Source: Nemertoderma westbladi
Lineage: Eukaryota > Xenacoelomorpha > Nemertodermatida > Nemertodermatidae
Assembly (NCBI GenBank): GCA_032718475.1
Contig: JAUCBJ010002979.1
Location: 1-64,000, forward strand
DNA: 64,000 nucleotides
Direction: 5' to 3'
This document shows positions 23,933 to 33,957 of this stretch, piece after piece; position 1 is the stretch's first letter, and each line of letters opens with the position of its first letter. The position numbers were made by a program, and so were the translations under genes. Below the pieces are notes generated by a model. It did no database searches. It had not been told where the DNA came from and saw only the letters and a program-made list of their open reading frames with translations.

Positions 23933-25285
23933 ATGGAGAAAAATGAGAATCGTAATAAACATACGAGACGAAGGAAAAAACCTCAACGCGACAAACGGAA
24001 GGAATACCACTTCGAAGACGTAGTGAAACTCATCGTACCGATAACCATATCAATGACATTGTCTATCTTAATTTCTAAGATAGTCAACACAGCTGCCGAT
24101 AGTACATTGTTCGGCGGCAATAAATCCCGTCCTACCAAAGTCACTGGTACAGATTCTGATCCGACCGAACCCAACGACCTCCCCATGTGGGTCTCGATCG
24201 CAGCTTGTGTCGGCGTAATTGTCATTGTGAGTCTAGTGACATTCTTTATTGTCTGTCTATATGCATGGGGTTGCTTGAAAACTCTAAAGGGAATTATAGG
24301 TTTAGAAGTGGCATTATTGCTCACATACCTTCTCATGTTCACTGCTCGCGAAGTTCTGTACAATTTGGGTTTGCCATTTGATTACATCACCTACGCGATA
24401 ATTAGTTGGAATTTCACTGTCGTTGGATTAACTTCGATGTACTATGTAAGTCCGCTACTGCTCCAACAATTCTACCTTATTTGTATCAGCGCGTTCCTCA
24501 GCAATTCTCTCGTATTCATTCTACTGTTGTGGTTTGGGTATCTCCTAATTATTTTCATTTTCCTTGGGGCTTTCTGTGTCTACGATATGGCATCAGTATT
24601 AATTCCGATGGGTCCGCTGAATCTTTTAGTTCGGGTGATGGAAGGCAACGTTCTGCGAGACGCCCCCTTCCGGCCGCTTATATACTCGACCGTTGCGACT
24701 GTTTATCTTCCATCCAAAACGGAACCGTGTCAGATTCCCGTTGCCAATAAACTCACGTCGCCCAGGACATCCAAGGCGGACCTACTCCGAGTAAGAAGCG
24801 TTCCACTAGTCAATAATAAAAGAAAATCCAAAACGGAATTGGGAAGTCAAGTTCAGTTTGTTGTAGGAATAAAATCTAATGAGAGTAAAGTGACGATTGG
24901 AAATAAAGTCGTTGAGAAGGAAGAAAACACCATTGGTGTGTTGGACAGAGAATTGCCTTTTACGAATTTAACAGAATCGGAAAAGTTTAGGTCAAGTTTA
25001 ACAGAAGGAGGAGATGGTCCGAGGTTGGGACTCGGCGACTTTATATTTTACAACATTCTTATGATTTTGGCTGCCGCGAACGAGTCTGCTATTACTACAG
25101 TGTTTGCCTGCTATCTCTCTATCATTGTTGGATTGCTCGGCACTCTTTTCTTACTTCTGCTCACAAAGAAGGCCCTACCAGCTCTTCCGCTCTCCTTGGC
25201 TATTGGCATGTTCATATACTTTCTATCTGTTTACTGTGTCGCTCCATTTATTTCTACACTCTCTTACAACTTCATTTTTATATAA
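23933..25285 (+). CDS. PSEN: Presenilin, intronless, complete
   Basis: This is the aspartyl protease subunit of gamma-secretase, which cleaves type I membrane proteins such as Notch inside the membrane. One uninterrupted frame encodes 450 residues, within the usual presenilin length. The N-terminus is basic; the first membrane segment (about 31-50) reads VVKLIVPITISMTL. Residues 150-180 (DYITYAIISWNFTVVG, then PLLLQQFYL) are diagnostic of the family. Both catalytic aspartates are present, D218 in VYDMASVL and D369 in GLGDF, as is the PAL motif at 416-418. The loop at 260-360 is hydrophilic, as expected for the endoproteolysis loop. It lies on the same strand inside a CCDC83 intron and has no introns, whereas animal presenilins I know of usually have several, so a retrocopy that kept its frame is likely. 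A poly(A) signal AATAAA follows at 25326. Confidence 0.96.
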   Translation: MEKNENRNKHTRRRKKPQRDKRKEYHFEDVVKLIVPITISMTLSILISKIVNTAADSTLFGGNKSRPTKVTGTDSDPTEPNDLPMWVSIAACVGVIVIVSLVTFFIVCLYAWGCLKTLKGIIGLEVALLLTYLLMFTAREVLYNLGLPFDYITYAIISWNFTVVGLTSMYYVSPLLLQQFYLICISAFLSNSLVFILLLWFGYLLIIFIFLGAFCVYDMASVLIPMGPLNLLVRVMEGNVLRDAPFRPLIYSTVATVYLPSKTEPCQIPVANKLTSPRTSKADLLRVRSVPLVNNKRKSKTELGSQVQFVVGIKSNESKVTIGNKVVEKEENTIGVLDRELPFTNLTESEKFRSSLTEGGDGPRLGLGDFIFYNILMILAAANESAITTVFACYLSIIVGLLGTLFLLLLTKKALPALPLSLAIGMFIYFLSVYCVAPFISTLSYNFIFI

Positions 25286-25325
25286 ATTAACTAAATAACT
25301 TAAATATAAATGTTTGTAATGAATT

Positions 25326-25331
25326 AATAAA
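25326..25331 (+). promoter_or_regulatory. Poly(A) signal of the presenilin gene
   Basis: A canonical AATAAA lies 40 bp after the TAA stop, in a suitable place to end the intronless presenilin transcript. Confidence 0.6.
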
Positions 25332-25409
25332 ACCTCTGCTACTATGGCAACTTTTAATTAGAATCAATCAAGGATTAGGCCTACTCGTCACTGTGTTCGA
25401 GTAAACATA

Positions 25410-26095
25410 CATCGTCCATTCCACTAGGATGCATTGTCCACACCACTATAATGCATCGTCCACACCACTATGATGCATCGTCCATATCACTATGCTATGA
25501 TCCTTCGTCTACACCACTATGATCCATCGTCCATACCACTATGATGCATCGTCCATACCACTATGCTATGATCCATCGTCCACACCACTAGGATACATCG
25601 TCCACACAACTAGGATGCATCGTCTACACCACTATGATGCATAGTCCATATTACTATGCTATGATCCTTCGTCTACACCACTATGATCCATCGTCCATAC
25701 CACTATGATGCATCGTCCACACCACTAGGATACATCGTCCACACCACTAGGATACATCGTCCACACAACTAGGATGCATCGTCTACACCACTATGATCCA
25801 TCGTCCATACCACTATGATGCATCGTCCATACCACTATGCTATGATCCATCGTCCACACCACTAGGATACATCGTCCACACCACTCACTATGATGCATCG
25901 TCCACACCACTATGATGCATCGTCCATATTACTATGCTATGATCCTTCGTCTACACCACTATGATCCATCGTCCATACCACTATGATGCATCGTCCACAC
26001 CACTAGGATACATCGTCCACACCACTATGTTGCATCGTCCAGTCCATTAGGATGCATCGTTCACACCACTATGATGCATCGTCCACACCACTGCA
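25410..26095. repeat. 22-bp degenerate minisatellite
   Basis: About 30 units based on ATGCATCGTCCACACCACTA, mixed with a longer variant containing TATGCTATGATCCTTCG. Divergence between units is greater than in the other arrays, so it is older or less homogenised. It lies in the CCDC83 intron after presenilin and has no coding potential. Confidence 0.9.
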
Positions 26096-26366
26096 CTCGC
26101 CGGTCAGCCCGCAACGCAACAGTTCGCGACCAGCCATCTAACTCCCCAATTAATCTGCATTATCTACTCTGTTGTCTTTTAGCAGAAGTTTCACGAATGT
26201 TAATTATAGGAAGGGGGGGGGGGGGATATAGGGGTCTTAACCTCGAATGGTAAGTTTATTTTACCGAAAATAACTTATCTTTTATTGGCGCAATTGTAGG
26301 ACTAATCCCATCACATGCGTACTTTTTAACCGGGTAGTGTACAAATTTAGGAATTGCATAATTTTT

Positions 26367-26526
26367 CTTAAAATTAATATCTCATATCTCTCCAAACCAC
26401 GTACGCGTTTCAACCTTACTGGGTCTCATCAGCGTGGTGTCGGATTCGAACCTGGGACCTCGAGGTGGAAGCCGAGACTCCAACCACTAGGCCACAGGTT
26501 CTTGAGATATGGAGTATTAATTTCAA
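26367..26526 (-). mobile_element. tRNA-derived repeat with hammerhead core and inverted ends
   Basis: On the minus strand there is a tRNA-like head with an A box TGGCCTAGTGG and a perfect B box GGTTCGAATCC. A hammerhead-type core (CTGATGA ... GAAAC) follows immediately. The whole is enclosed by imperfect inverted repeats (plus-strand ATTAATATCTCATATCTC at 26373-26390 against GAGATATGGAGTATTAAT at 26504-26521). It is too degenerate for a functional tRNA; a SINE or a related short retroelement is more likely. Confidence 0.65.
26396..26438 (-). ncRNA. Candidate type I hammerhead ribozyme
   Basis: Read 5' to 3' on the minus strand: stem I strand ACCACG, core CTGATGA, stem II GACC-CAGTAA-GGTT, core GAA, palindromic stem III ACGCGT, cleavage base A (triplet GUA), then CGTGGT. 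ACCACG and CGTGGT are perfectly complementary over six bases and sit exactly where stem I must. Stem II has a G-U first pair. The tiny self-complementary stem III resembles small hammerheads that work as dimers. Confidence 0.6.
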
Positions 26527-27042
26527 AGCCAGTTGCCATTTTATTAGCCCCTGATTTTTATTATTGATAGTAACAAGGTCATGCCAAGACCTTGTTATCA
26601 GTGAATGTTAATGGCTGACCACAACGTTTCCTCTCGTCTGCCGACTACCATAAAACTGATCACTCATAGACTGATCGATTCTACAATCGCAGCAACCGAC
26701 AAATCGTATCCATAGTTCCTGCAAGGTGTTACTAGGTTTTGCATTTCTCGGTAACTGTCGACATTTTACAAAGCCTCGTTTATTAAGTTAGCTTTGTATT
26801 TTATGTCATGAACAACGTGCCGCATCCTGGTGTATGTGTACCATCAATGGGTCTGGTGACTTCTTCCCTAAATTGATAATTTAACATTGAGACGAGATAT
26901 GGGATGGGGCCCCCCACCCATTCCCGTCTCAAATATACATATGCTCTACTGAACGTACCTGGAATGTTACAGATTGGTCTTATCCGGATGACACACAATA
27001 TCTGGTCTAATACTCTGTAACTGATGAAATTTTTCTGTACAG

Positions 27043-27193
27043 GTTCAACAGACTAGTGATTATGGTACTTCCGGTTATTCAACCATCGATATTGAGTCGC
27101 AAGATCTGGTGCAAGTGAGGCCGAAGAGCAGAACTCTTAGAATGGTTGAAGACAAACTTTTGGAATATAACGAGGACAGTTTACTAGATGGAG
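27043..27193 (+). CDS. CCDC83: CCDC83, visible exon 6
   Basis: The acceptor is TTTTTCTGTACAG and the donor is GGAG|GTAAAA. The 151 bp enter in phase 0 and encode VQQTSDYGTSGYSTIDIES, then QDLVQVRPKSRTLRMVEDK, then LLEYNEDSLLDG. This is an acidic, Ser-rich, weakly conserved part corresponding to the human segment after the coiled coil. Its phase fits both flanking exons. Confidence 0.8.
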
Positions 27194-27348
27194 GTAAAAT
27201 ATTTGTTGATTATTTACATCTATTGATTGATTGATTGATAAATTTAAACTACTGTACAATAACATCCACGGTTGTGATTTAATTGTTTTGAATATTTTGA
27301 ATATTTTTTACTGCGGCCGCCATCAACAGGAATTTTTGTGTGTTTCAG

Positions 27349-27611
27349 ATGATTTCAGCAGCAGGGATGAGGACCTTTCTCGGGTTGCTATAGGAACTAA
27401 AGGAGATGGTGTATCTGAAGAGAGTCTATCTCTCAGACAACCTGACTCAGCTATCACTTACCATCCAGGCCATCCGAAACTTAGTTCCCGTTCACAAGGA
27501 ATACTGAGTACTTTGGCGTCGGACGACCCCCTATATAAACGGGCCGTAGAAATATTCGAACGCGGGTCTCTCTTAGACAATTATTTCGTATTCGAGGACG
27601 ATGATTTCGAT
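27349..27611 (+). CDS. CCDC83: CCDC83, visible exon 7
   Basis: The acceptor is TTTTTGTGTGTTTCAG and the donor is TTCGAT|GTAAGT. The 263 bp encode an acidic, Ser-rich stretch (SRDEDLSRVAIGTKGDG, then SEESLSLRQPDSA) ending DNYFVFEDDDFD, which corresponds to human YLLYEDEKDFKDY. The intron that follows turns into a GTAAGT-bearing minisatellite about 26 bp after the splice site. Confidence 0.88.
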
Positions 27612-27637
27612 GTAAGTATAAGTATTGTATATGTGGA

Positions 27638-30161
27638 GTAAGTAAGACTATGTCTTTGGTGTAAGTAAGACTATATCTTTGGTGTAAGTAAGACTAAATC
27701 TTTGGTGTAAGTAAGACTATATCTTTGGTGTAAGTAAGACTATATCTTTGGTGTAAGTAAGACTATATCTTTGGTGTAAGTAAGACCATCTTTGGTGTAA
27801 GTAAGACTAAATCTTTGGTGTAAGTAAGACTAAATCTTTGGTGTAAGTAAGACTATATCTTTGGTGTAAGTAAGACTATATCTTTGGTGTAAGTAAGACT
27901 ATATCTTTGGTGTAAGTAAGACCATCTTTGGTGTAAGTAAGACTAAATCTTTGGTGTAAGTAAGACTAAATCTTTGGTGTAAGTAAGACTATATCTTTGG
28001 TGTAAGTAAGACCATCTTTGGTGTAAGTAAGACTAAATCTTTGGTGTAAGTAAGACTAAATCTTTGGTGTAAGTAAGACTATATCTTTGGTGTAAGTAAG
28101 ACTATATCTTTGGTGTAAGTAAGACTATATCTTTGGTATAAGTAAGACCATATTTGGTATAAGTAAGACCATCTTTGGTGTAAGTAAAACTATATCTTTG
28201 GTATAAGTAAGACCATCTTTGGTATAAGTAAGACCATCTTTGGTGTAAGTAAGACTATATCTTTGGTGTAAGTAATACCATCTTTGGTGTAAGTAAGACT
28301 ATATCTTTGGTATAAGTAAGACCATCTTTGGTATAAGTAAGACCATCTTTGGTGTAAGTAAGACTATATCTTTGGTATAAGTAAGACCATCTTTGGTATA
28401 AGTAAGACCATCTTTGGTGTAAGTAAGACTATATCTTTGGTGTAAGTAAGACTATATCTTTGGTGTAAGTAAGACTATATCTTTGGTATAAGTAAGACCA
28501 TATTTGGTATAAGTAAGACCATCTTTGGTGTAAGTAAGACTATATCTTTGGTATAAGTAAGACTATATCTTTGGTGTAAGTAAGACTAAATCTTTGGTGT
28601 AAGTAAGACTAAATCTTTGGTGTAAGTAAGACTATATCTTTGGTATAAGTAAGACCATCTTTGGTGTAAGTAAGACTATATCTTTGGTATAAGTAAGACC
28701 ATCTTTGGTATAAGTAAGACCATCTTTGGTGTAAGTAAGACTATATCTTTGGTGTAAGTAAGACTAAATCTTTGGTGTAAGTAAGACTAAATCTTTGGTG
28801 TAAGTAAGACTAAATCTTTGGTGTAAGTAAGACCATCTTTGGTGTAAGTAAGACTAAATCTTTGGTGTAAGTAAGACTATGTCTTTGGTGTAAGTAAGAC
28901 TAAATCTTTGGTGTAAGTAAGACTAAATCTTTGGTGTAAGTAAGACTAAATCTTTGGTGTAAGTAAGACTATGTCTTTGGTGTAAGTAAGACTAAATCTT
29001 TGGTGTAAGTAAGACTAAATCTTTGGTGTAAGTAAGACTAAATCTTTGGTGTAAGTAAGACTAAATCTTTGGTGTAAGTAAGACCATCTTTGGTGTAAGT
29101 AAGACTAAATCTTTGGTGTAAGTAAGACTATGTCTTTGATGTAAGTAAGACTAAATCTTTGGTGTAAGTAAGACTAAATCTTTGGTGTAAGTAAGACTAT
29201 GTCTTTGGTGTAAGTAAGACTAAATCTTTGGTGTAAGTAAGACTAAATCTTTGGTGTAAGTAAGACTAAATCTTTGGTGTAAGTAAGACCATCTTTGGTA
29301 TAAGTAAGACCATCTTTGGTGTAAGTAAGACTAAATCTTTGGTGTAAGTAAGACTATATCTTTGGTGTAAGTAAGACCATCTTTGGTGTAAGTAAGACTA
29401 AATCTTTGGTGTAAGTAAGACTAAATCTTTGGTGTAAGTAAGACTATATCTTTGGTGTAAGTAAGACTATATCTTTGGTGTAAGTAAGACTATATCTTTG
29501 GTATAAGTAAGACCATATTTGGTATAAGTAAGACCATCTTTGGTGTAAGTAAAACTATATCTTTGGTATAAGTAAGACCATCTTTGGTATAAGTAAGACC
29601 ATCTTTGGTGTAAGTAAGACTATATCTTTGGTGTAAGTAATACCATCTTTGGTGTAAGTAAGACTATATCTTTGGTATAAGTAAGACCATCTTTGGTATA
29701 AGTAAGACCATCTTTGGTGTAAGTAAGACTATATCTTTGGTATAAGTAAGACCATCTTTGGTATAAGTAAGACTATATCTTTGGTGTAAGTAAGACTATA
29801 TCTTTGGTGTAAGTAAGACTATATCTTTGGTATAAGTAAGACCATATTTGGTATAAGTAAGACCATCTTTGGTATAAGTAAGACCATCTTTGGTATAAGT
29901 AAGACTATATCTTTGGTGTAAGTAAGACTAAATCTTTGGTGTAAGTAAGACTAAATCTTTGGTGTAAGTAAGACTATATCTTTGGTATAAGTAAGACCAT
30001 CTTTGGTGTAAGTAAGACTAAATCTTTGGTGTAAGTAAGACTAAATCTTTGGTGTAAGTAAGACTAAATCTTTGGTGTAAGTAAGACTAAATCTTTGGTG
30101 TAAGTAAGACTATATCTTTGGTGTAAGTAAGACTATATCTTTGGTGTAAGTAAGACTATAA
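27638..30161 (+). repeat. 21-23-bp minisatellite of GTAAGT donors
   Basis: About 110 units of GTAAGTAAGAC followed by TATATCTTTGGT, or a shorter form lacking CTAT. Nearly every unit has GTAAGT or ATAAGT, and GTAAGT is fully complementary to the 5' end of U1 snRNA (ACUUAC). The array fills the last CCDC83 intron from about 26 bp after the true donor to about 70 bp before the last exon. Variants (TATATC, AAATC, ATGTC, CATC) are shuffled in blocks, and larger duplications are evident. Confidence 0.96.
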
Positions 30162-30232
30162 TCTATGCTGTCTATGATATCTATGAATAGTACCAAGTTG
30201 TGTTTTTAACTAACTCAAATTTAATATCACAG

Positions 30233-30406
30233 GAATACCTAAAACTCGCACCGGTGGAACTCAAATTGCTCAGCGTTGAGGGAACGACAATGCCAATCCA
30301 CGGCCGACCTAGATTGACCTCACTCGAGTTCGATGCTCAAAAACACAACCCTCCCACCTACCCCGTTACCCAACCTATGCTACATAACCTTATGAACTCG
30401 TGCTGA
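30233..30406 (+). CDS. CCDC83: CCDC83, last exon
   Basis: The acceptor is TTTAATATCACAG; the frame runs in phase 0 to TGA. The 57 residues start EYLKLAPVELKLLSVEGTTM and continue PIHGRPRLTSLEF, ending MLHNLMNSC. Human CCDC83 ends with the related DYVNLGPLGVKLMSVE and KKMPIH, so this is the true C-terminus and not a truncation. Confidence 0.92.
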   Translation, partial: EYLKLAPVELKLLSVEGTTMPIHGRPRLTSLEFDAQKHNPPTYPVTQPMLHNLMNSC

Positions 30407-30681
30407 CAACCTGCATTTTTAACAGTATTTTTGTTGCTTATACCACAATATTTCGTTTCCTCATCAACCAACATTTAATTATAATTTGCAATGTATATGA
30501 TTATATAATAATTGTAACTTTGATTCGAAATTTTGATACGAAAATACAATATGAAACACAAACATTAATTATTTGTATTAGGCCTCTACAATACGAAAAG
30601 GTCAACTACTATATACTCTGATTGGCTACTACTAACTGTCGGCCTACCTACCAGCATTGCAACTGATTTATATGTGTCTTT

Positions 30682-30840
30682 TAAGAGTCGTCTCAAGAAA
30701 CTATGGTCTGTCCACGTTGCTTATTATCTCCATGGGGTTGTCAATACTCAAGATTGTGCACAGGCTGGTCCTCGCGTCCAAAGCAATGTCCCCCGAAGCG
30801 GAGGCGGCTCTGTTTAAGTCACAAGAAGCTTGTGGGAAAT
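30682..30840 (-). pseudogene. LINE 3' fragment, degenerate
   Basis: This stretch matches 53285-53440 at many positions (GTCGTCTCAAGAAA / GCGTCTTAAGAAA, GGCTGGTCCTCGCG / GGCTGGTCCTCACGG, AAGCGGAGGCG in both). It is therefore the same non-LTR retrotransposon family on the minus strand, without an intact frame. Confidence 0.7.
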
Positions 30841-31731
30841 AATGAGACACATACACTGCTATACAGGGTCTGTTCGGAGGGTGTGTGGTGGAGTTATATT
30901 TAACCAAATGAACGCGAAAATAGAAATCCTACGAAATGCAAATATTTAATGAATATTTAAAATAAAAAAAATTAATATTTAATATTTAATTTAATTTCGT
31001 ATCGCATCCTGCCAGAGGTCCCTTTGCATATGGGTACTGGACGTATGGATCCTGCGATTCCTGAACTAAGGCTCAACGAACGTATTGAACTTGTCCAACA
31101 GAGAAGCGCAAACTACGGTATTATTGTCGGAGAAGAAGTCAAGTTTTCTTAATTTATAATCTAAATAGGTAAAAAACAATGATGTATCAAGTTAATATTT
31201 CAATCATTGAATGTGAAATAGTAAATAATAACACTTATTTAATTTATTTGTTTATTCCCACACCGTGTTAGCGGATTATAACGAACCTGCCTATTAATAG
31301 GCCAGCGTAGTTCTTGTCAAGAGTTGAGCCGTTCAAAAACACGATGTGGTTATGTGTGTGTGTATATGTGTATAACCATCCAATATCTCAAAAACTCAAG
31401 CAGGTACGCAAAAATTTTAATAACAAACTCTCCATAAATTTTGGTTGCGCACAAGACTGTATATTTTTTGTGGCGTTTCGATCACGGGGTCACTGAAAAA
31501 TAGCGGTTTTGAAAATTTAAAGTTGAATTTCACCGATTTCAACTCGTCGAGTAGGCACCAACTCTTTTATTTGAGATATTCAGTCATCTGAGCAACATAT
31601 TTGAGCCTCAGAATCTTTTCAAATATCGCCAATCTCGCACAGAACGTCGCCAAAATTTGTTAGTAGGGGAAAAAAACCCACAAATTCGTCTAAAAGAGTA
31701 AATTATTTAGTTGCGCAATAATATGATTCAA
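30841..31731. other. Non-coding stretch after CCDC83
   Basis: AT-rich sequence without a convincing exon, tRNA or tandem array. An AATAAA at 30961 could serve CCDC83 but lies beyond a LINE fragment. Confidence 0.4.
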
Positions 31732-31762
31732 CTAGAAAAGCCAGCCAGCTGGCTGTAAGGAG
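31732..31762 (-). mobile_element. Helitron-like 3' terminus
   Basis: On the minus strand the sequence reads AGCCAGCTGGCTGGCT (a short hairpin), then TTTCTAG, followed by T. A hairpin a few bases before a CTAG end inserted next to T is the usual Helitron 3' signature. The related ends at 35876 and 38615 share the same hairpin theme. Confidence 0.45.
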
Positions 31763-31782
31763 ACCGTCCATATAGACAAACG

Positions 31783-33957
31783 TTATGGCATACTTTTAGT
31801 ATTTTTATTCGACATTTTATTTCCCCTTGATATTCTTCTGAATTTAGTCGCGAGATAAATGATTAAACTCGCGAGAAAATTATCAAACTCGCGAGAAAAT
31901 TATTATTCTCACGAGAAAATCATTAAACTCGCGAGAAAAATGATTAAACTCGCGAACAAATAATTAATCTCGCGAGGTAAATGATTAAACTCGCGAGAAA
32001 ATAATTAAACTCGCGAGAAAATAATTAATCTCGCGAGATAAATGATTAAACTCGCGAGAAAATGATTAAACTCGCGAGATAAATGATTAAACTCGCGAGA
32101 AAATAATTAATCTCGCGAGATAAATGATTAAACTCGCGAGAAAATAATTAAACTCTCGAGAATATAATTAATCTCGCGAGATAAATGATTAAACTCGCGA
32201 GATAAATGATTAAACTCGCGAGAAAATTATCAAACTCGCGAGAAAATTATTATTCTCACGAGAAAATCATTAAACTCGCGAGGAGAAAATGATTAAACTC
32301 GCGAACAAATAATTAATCTCGCGAGGTAAATGATTAAACTCGCGAGAAAAATACACATCTCACGAAAAAAGTCGCGATTGGCTGTTAATTGGGACAGTAG
32401 GAAACGGCCATCCAATAGCAGCAGAGGAAATACCCTTACACGTGCAATAGGGATATATATAATAGATATTAAATAGGCCTTCTTTCTATATCATTCATTT
32501 CAGCATACCGTAACATTATCTCTGCCTCCTGTCTGTATTAAGGGGCATCGTGTCGAGTTTAGGGAAGCATGTTTGTTTATACAAGCCAGAGTTGCAATAT
32601 TGTATTTGTACTTTGGTACAATAGCCATTTGGGCTGCCTGGCGCGCGGCGCTGCGCGGTGCGGCGGTCCCTATTCTGGACTGAATTTTTGTTTAGCAGTA
32701 GTCAGATGCATGATTTCTACTTAATGTGATTCTTTTAAATTCAATAAAAATTAATAATTCAACAAACCATTAAATTGATGCACTATATTAAGTGGTGATA
32801 CAGTTTATTATTAGCGCCCATGGGCCCATGTGAAGAATACCAGGATTTCACTTTTCGGACGACCTTTTATTGGAATTTTATATAAAGATTGTTATTTTTT
32901 TTTATTTATCTTTATTAAATGTTTTATAGCGTTTATTTCTGTCTTATAACCTGTACATACATATACTATTTCGTTTATTGTTTTGGTTAAATTCAGCCCT
33001 TCTGTAACCTGTGTTTTTGGTTAAAACCTGGTATTCTTCACATGGGGGTAACTGCAAAGTGAAATATAGCGGCAGAAAGTCTGGTATTCTTCATATGGGC
33101 CATTATTAGTATTATGCTGTTGATACGTTGGCTGAATTGGGCCAAATAAAAGTCGCCTCTAAAAGTCGCGTTACGGCTAATTGTCGCGTTACAGCTAAAT
33201 TTTTGAGAGATTAGCCATAACGCGACTTTCAAAGTCGCGGTACGGCTACTCAAAATGTTGCGTTATGGCTAATCTATTGTCTTGGTTTTATAAAGGGAAT
33301 CATTATCAATATTATTCTATGGTGTTTACGTACATATGAGGTCCGAAAAATGTAATGTAATAATGTTTTACAGCGTGGGAGTATCTGGGGGGGGGGGGGG
33401 GGATTAATCATTTATCTCGCGAGATTATTTAATTTCTCGCGAGTTTAATCATTTATCTCGCGAGATTAATTAATTTCTCGCGAGTTTAATCATTTATCTC
33501 ACGAGATTCTTTAATTTCTCGCGAGTTTAATCATTTATCTCGCGAGATTAATTAATTTCTCGCGAGTTTAATAATTTATCTCGCGAGATTAATTATTTTC
33601 TCGCGAGTTTAATCATTTATCTCGCGAGTTTAATCTTTTATCTTGCGAGATTAATTATTTTCTCGCGAGTTTAATTATTTTCTCGCGAGATTAATTATTT
33701 TCTCGCGAGTTTAATCATTTATCTCGCGAAATTAATTATTTTTTCACGAGTTTAATCATTTATCTCGCGAGATTTATAATTGTCTCGCGAGTTTAATCAT
33801 TTTTCTCGCGATTTTAATGATTTTCTCGTGAGAATAATAATTTTCTCGCGAGTTTGATAATTTTCTCGCGAGTTTAATCATTTATCTCGCGACTAAATTC
33901 AGAAGAATATCAAGGGGAATTAAAATGTTGAATGAAAATACTAAAAGTATGCCATAA
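31783..33957. mobile_element. Foldback-type element with tandem-repeat arms
   Basis: The outer ends are identical inverted copies (TTATGGCATACTTTTAGTAT) with a 4-bp AACG on both sides (31779-31782 and 33958-33961), a likely target duplication. Inside the ends each arm is a tandem array of CTCGCGAG units spaced by ATTAAT- or AAATGATTAAA-type DNA (about 31850-32370 and 33404-33895), in opposite orientation. The centre holds smaller inverted repeats (CCCATGTGAAGAATACC with its complement; CGCGTTACGGCTAA variants) and 16 G at 33387-33402. There is no transposase frame. The architecture is that of Foldback elements. Confidence 0.8.

Larger units (their letters stand above)
3656..30406 (+). other. 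CCDC83: CCDC83 gene span, 5' end missing
   Basis: Eight exons in compatible phases encode about 446 residues plus a stop. Compared with my memory of human CCDC83, they align from just after its first ~60 residues to the C-terminus. Matching landmarks are NERLQDEQ (human NSRLKEEQ), DWLKKEAKVH (human DWLKKEVAIH), CRIEDLKIS...LTQ (human CRLVDLKIP...LTQ), and LLSVEGTTMPIH near the end (human LMSVESKKMPIH). The middle is a long charged coiled coil; the C-terminal third is acidic and probably disordered. The molecular function of CCDC83 is poorly known. The gene is inflated by three donor-anchored minisatellites and hosts presenilin in the intron between the fifth and sixth visible exons. The identification is strong; only the N-terminus and the end of the fifth exon are uncertain. 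Confidence 0.9.

Noticed and set aside
23983-24750. Other-frame ORFs within presenilin
   Set aside because: Shadows of the clearly homologous 450-codon frame.
27638-30161. CRISPR-like array
   Set aside because: Direct repeats have no unique spacers of constant length; this is a head-to-tail minisatellite in an animal intron.
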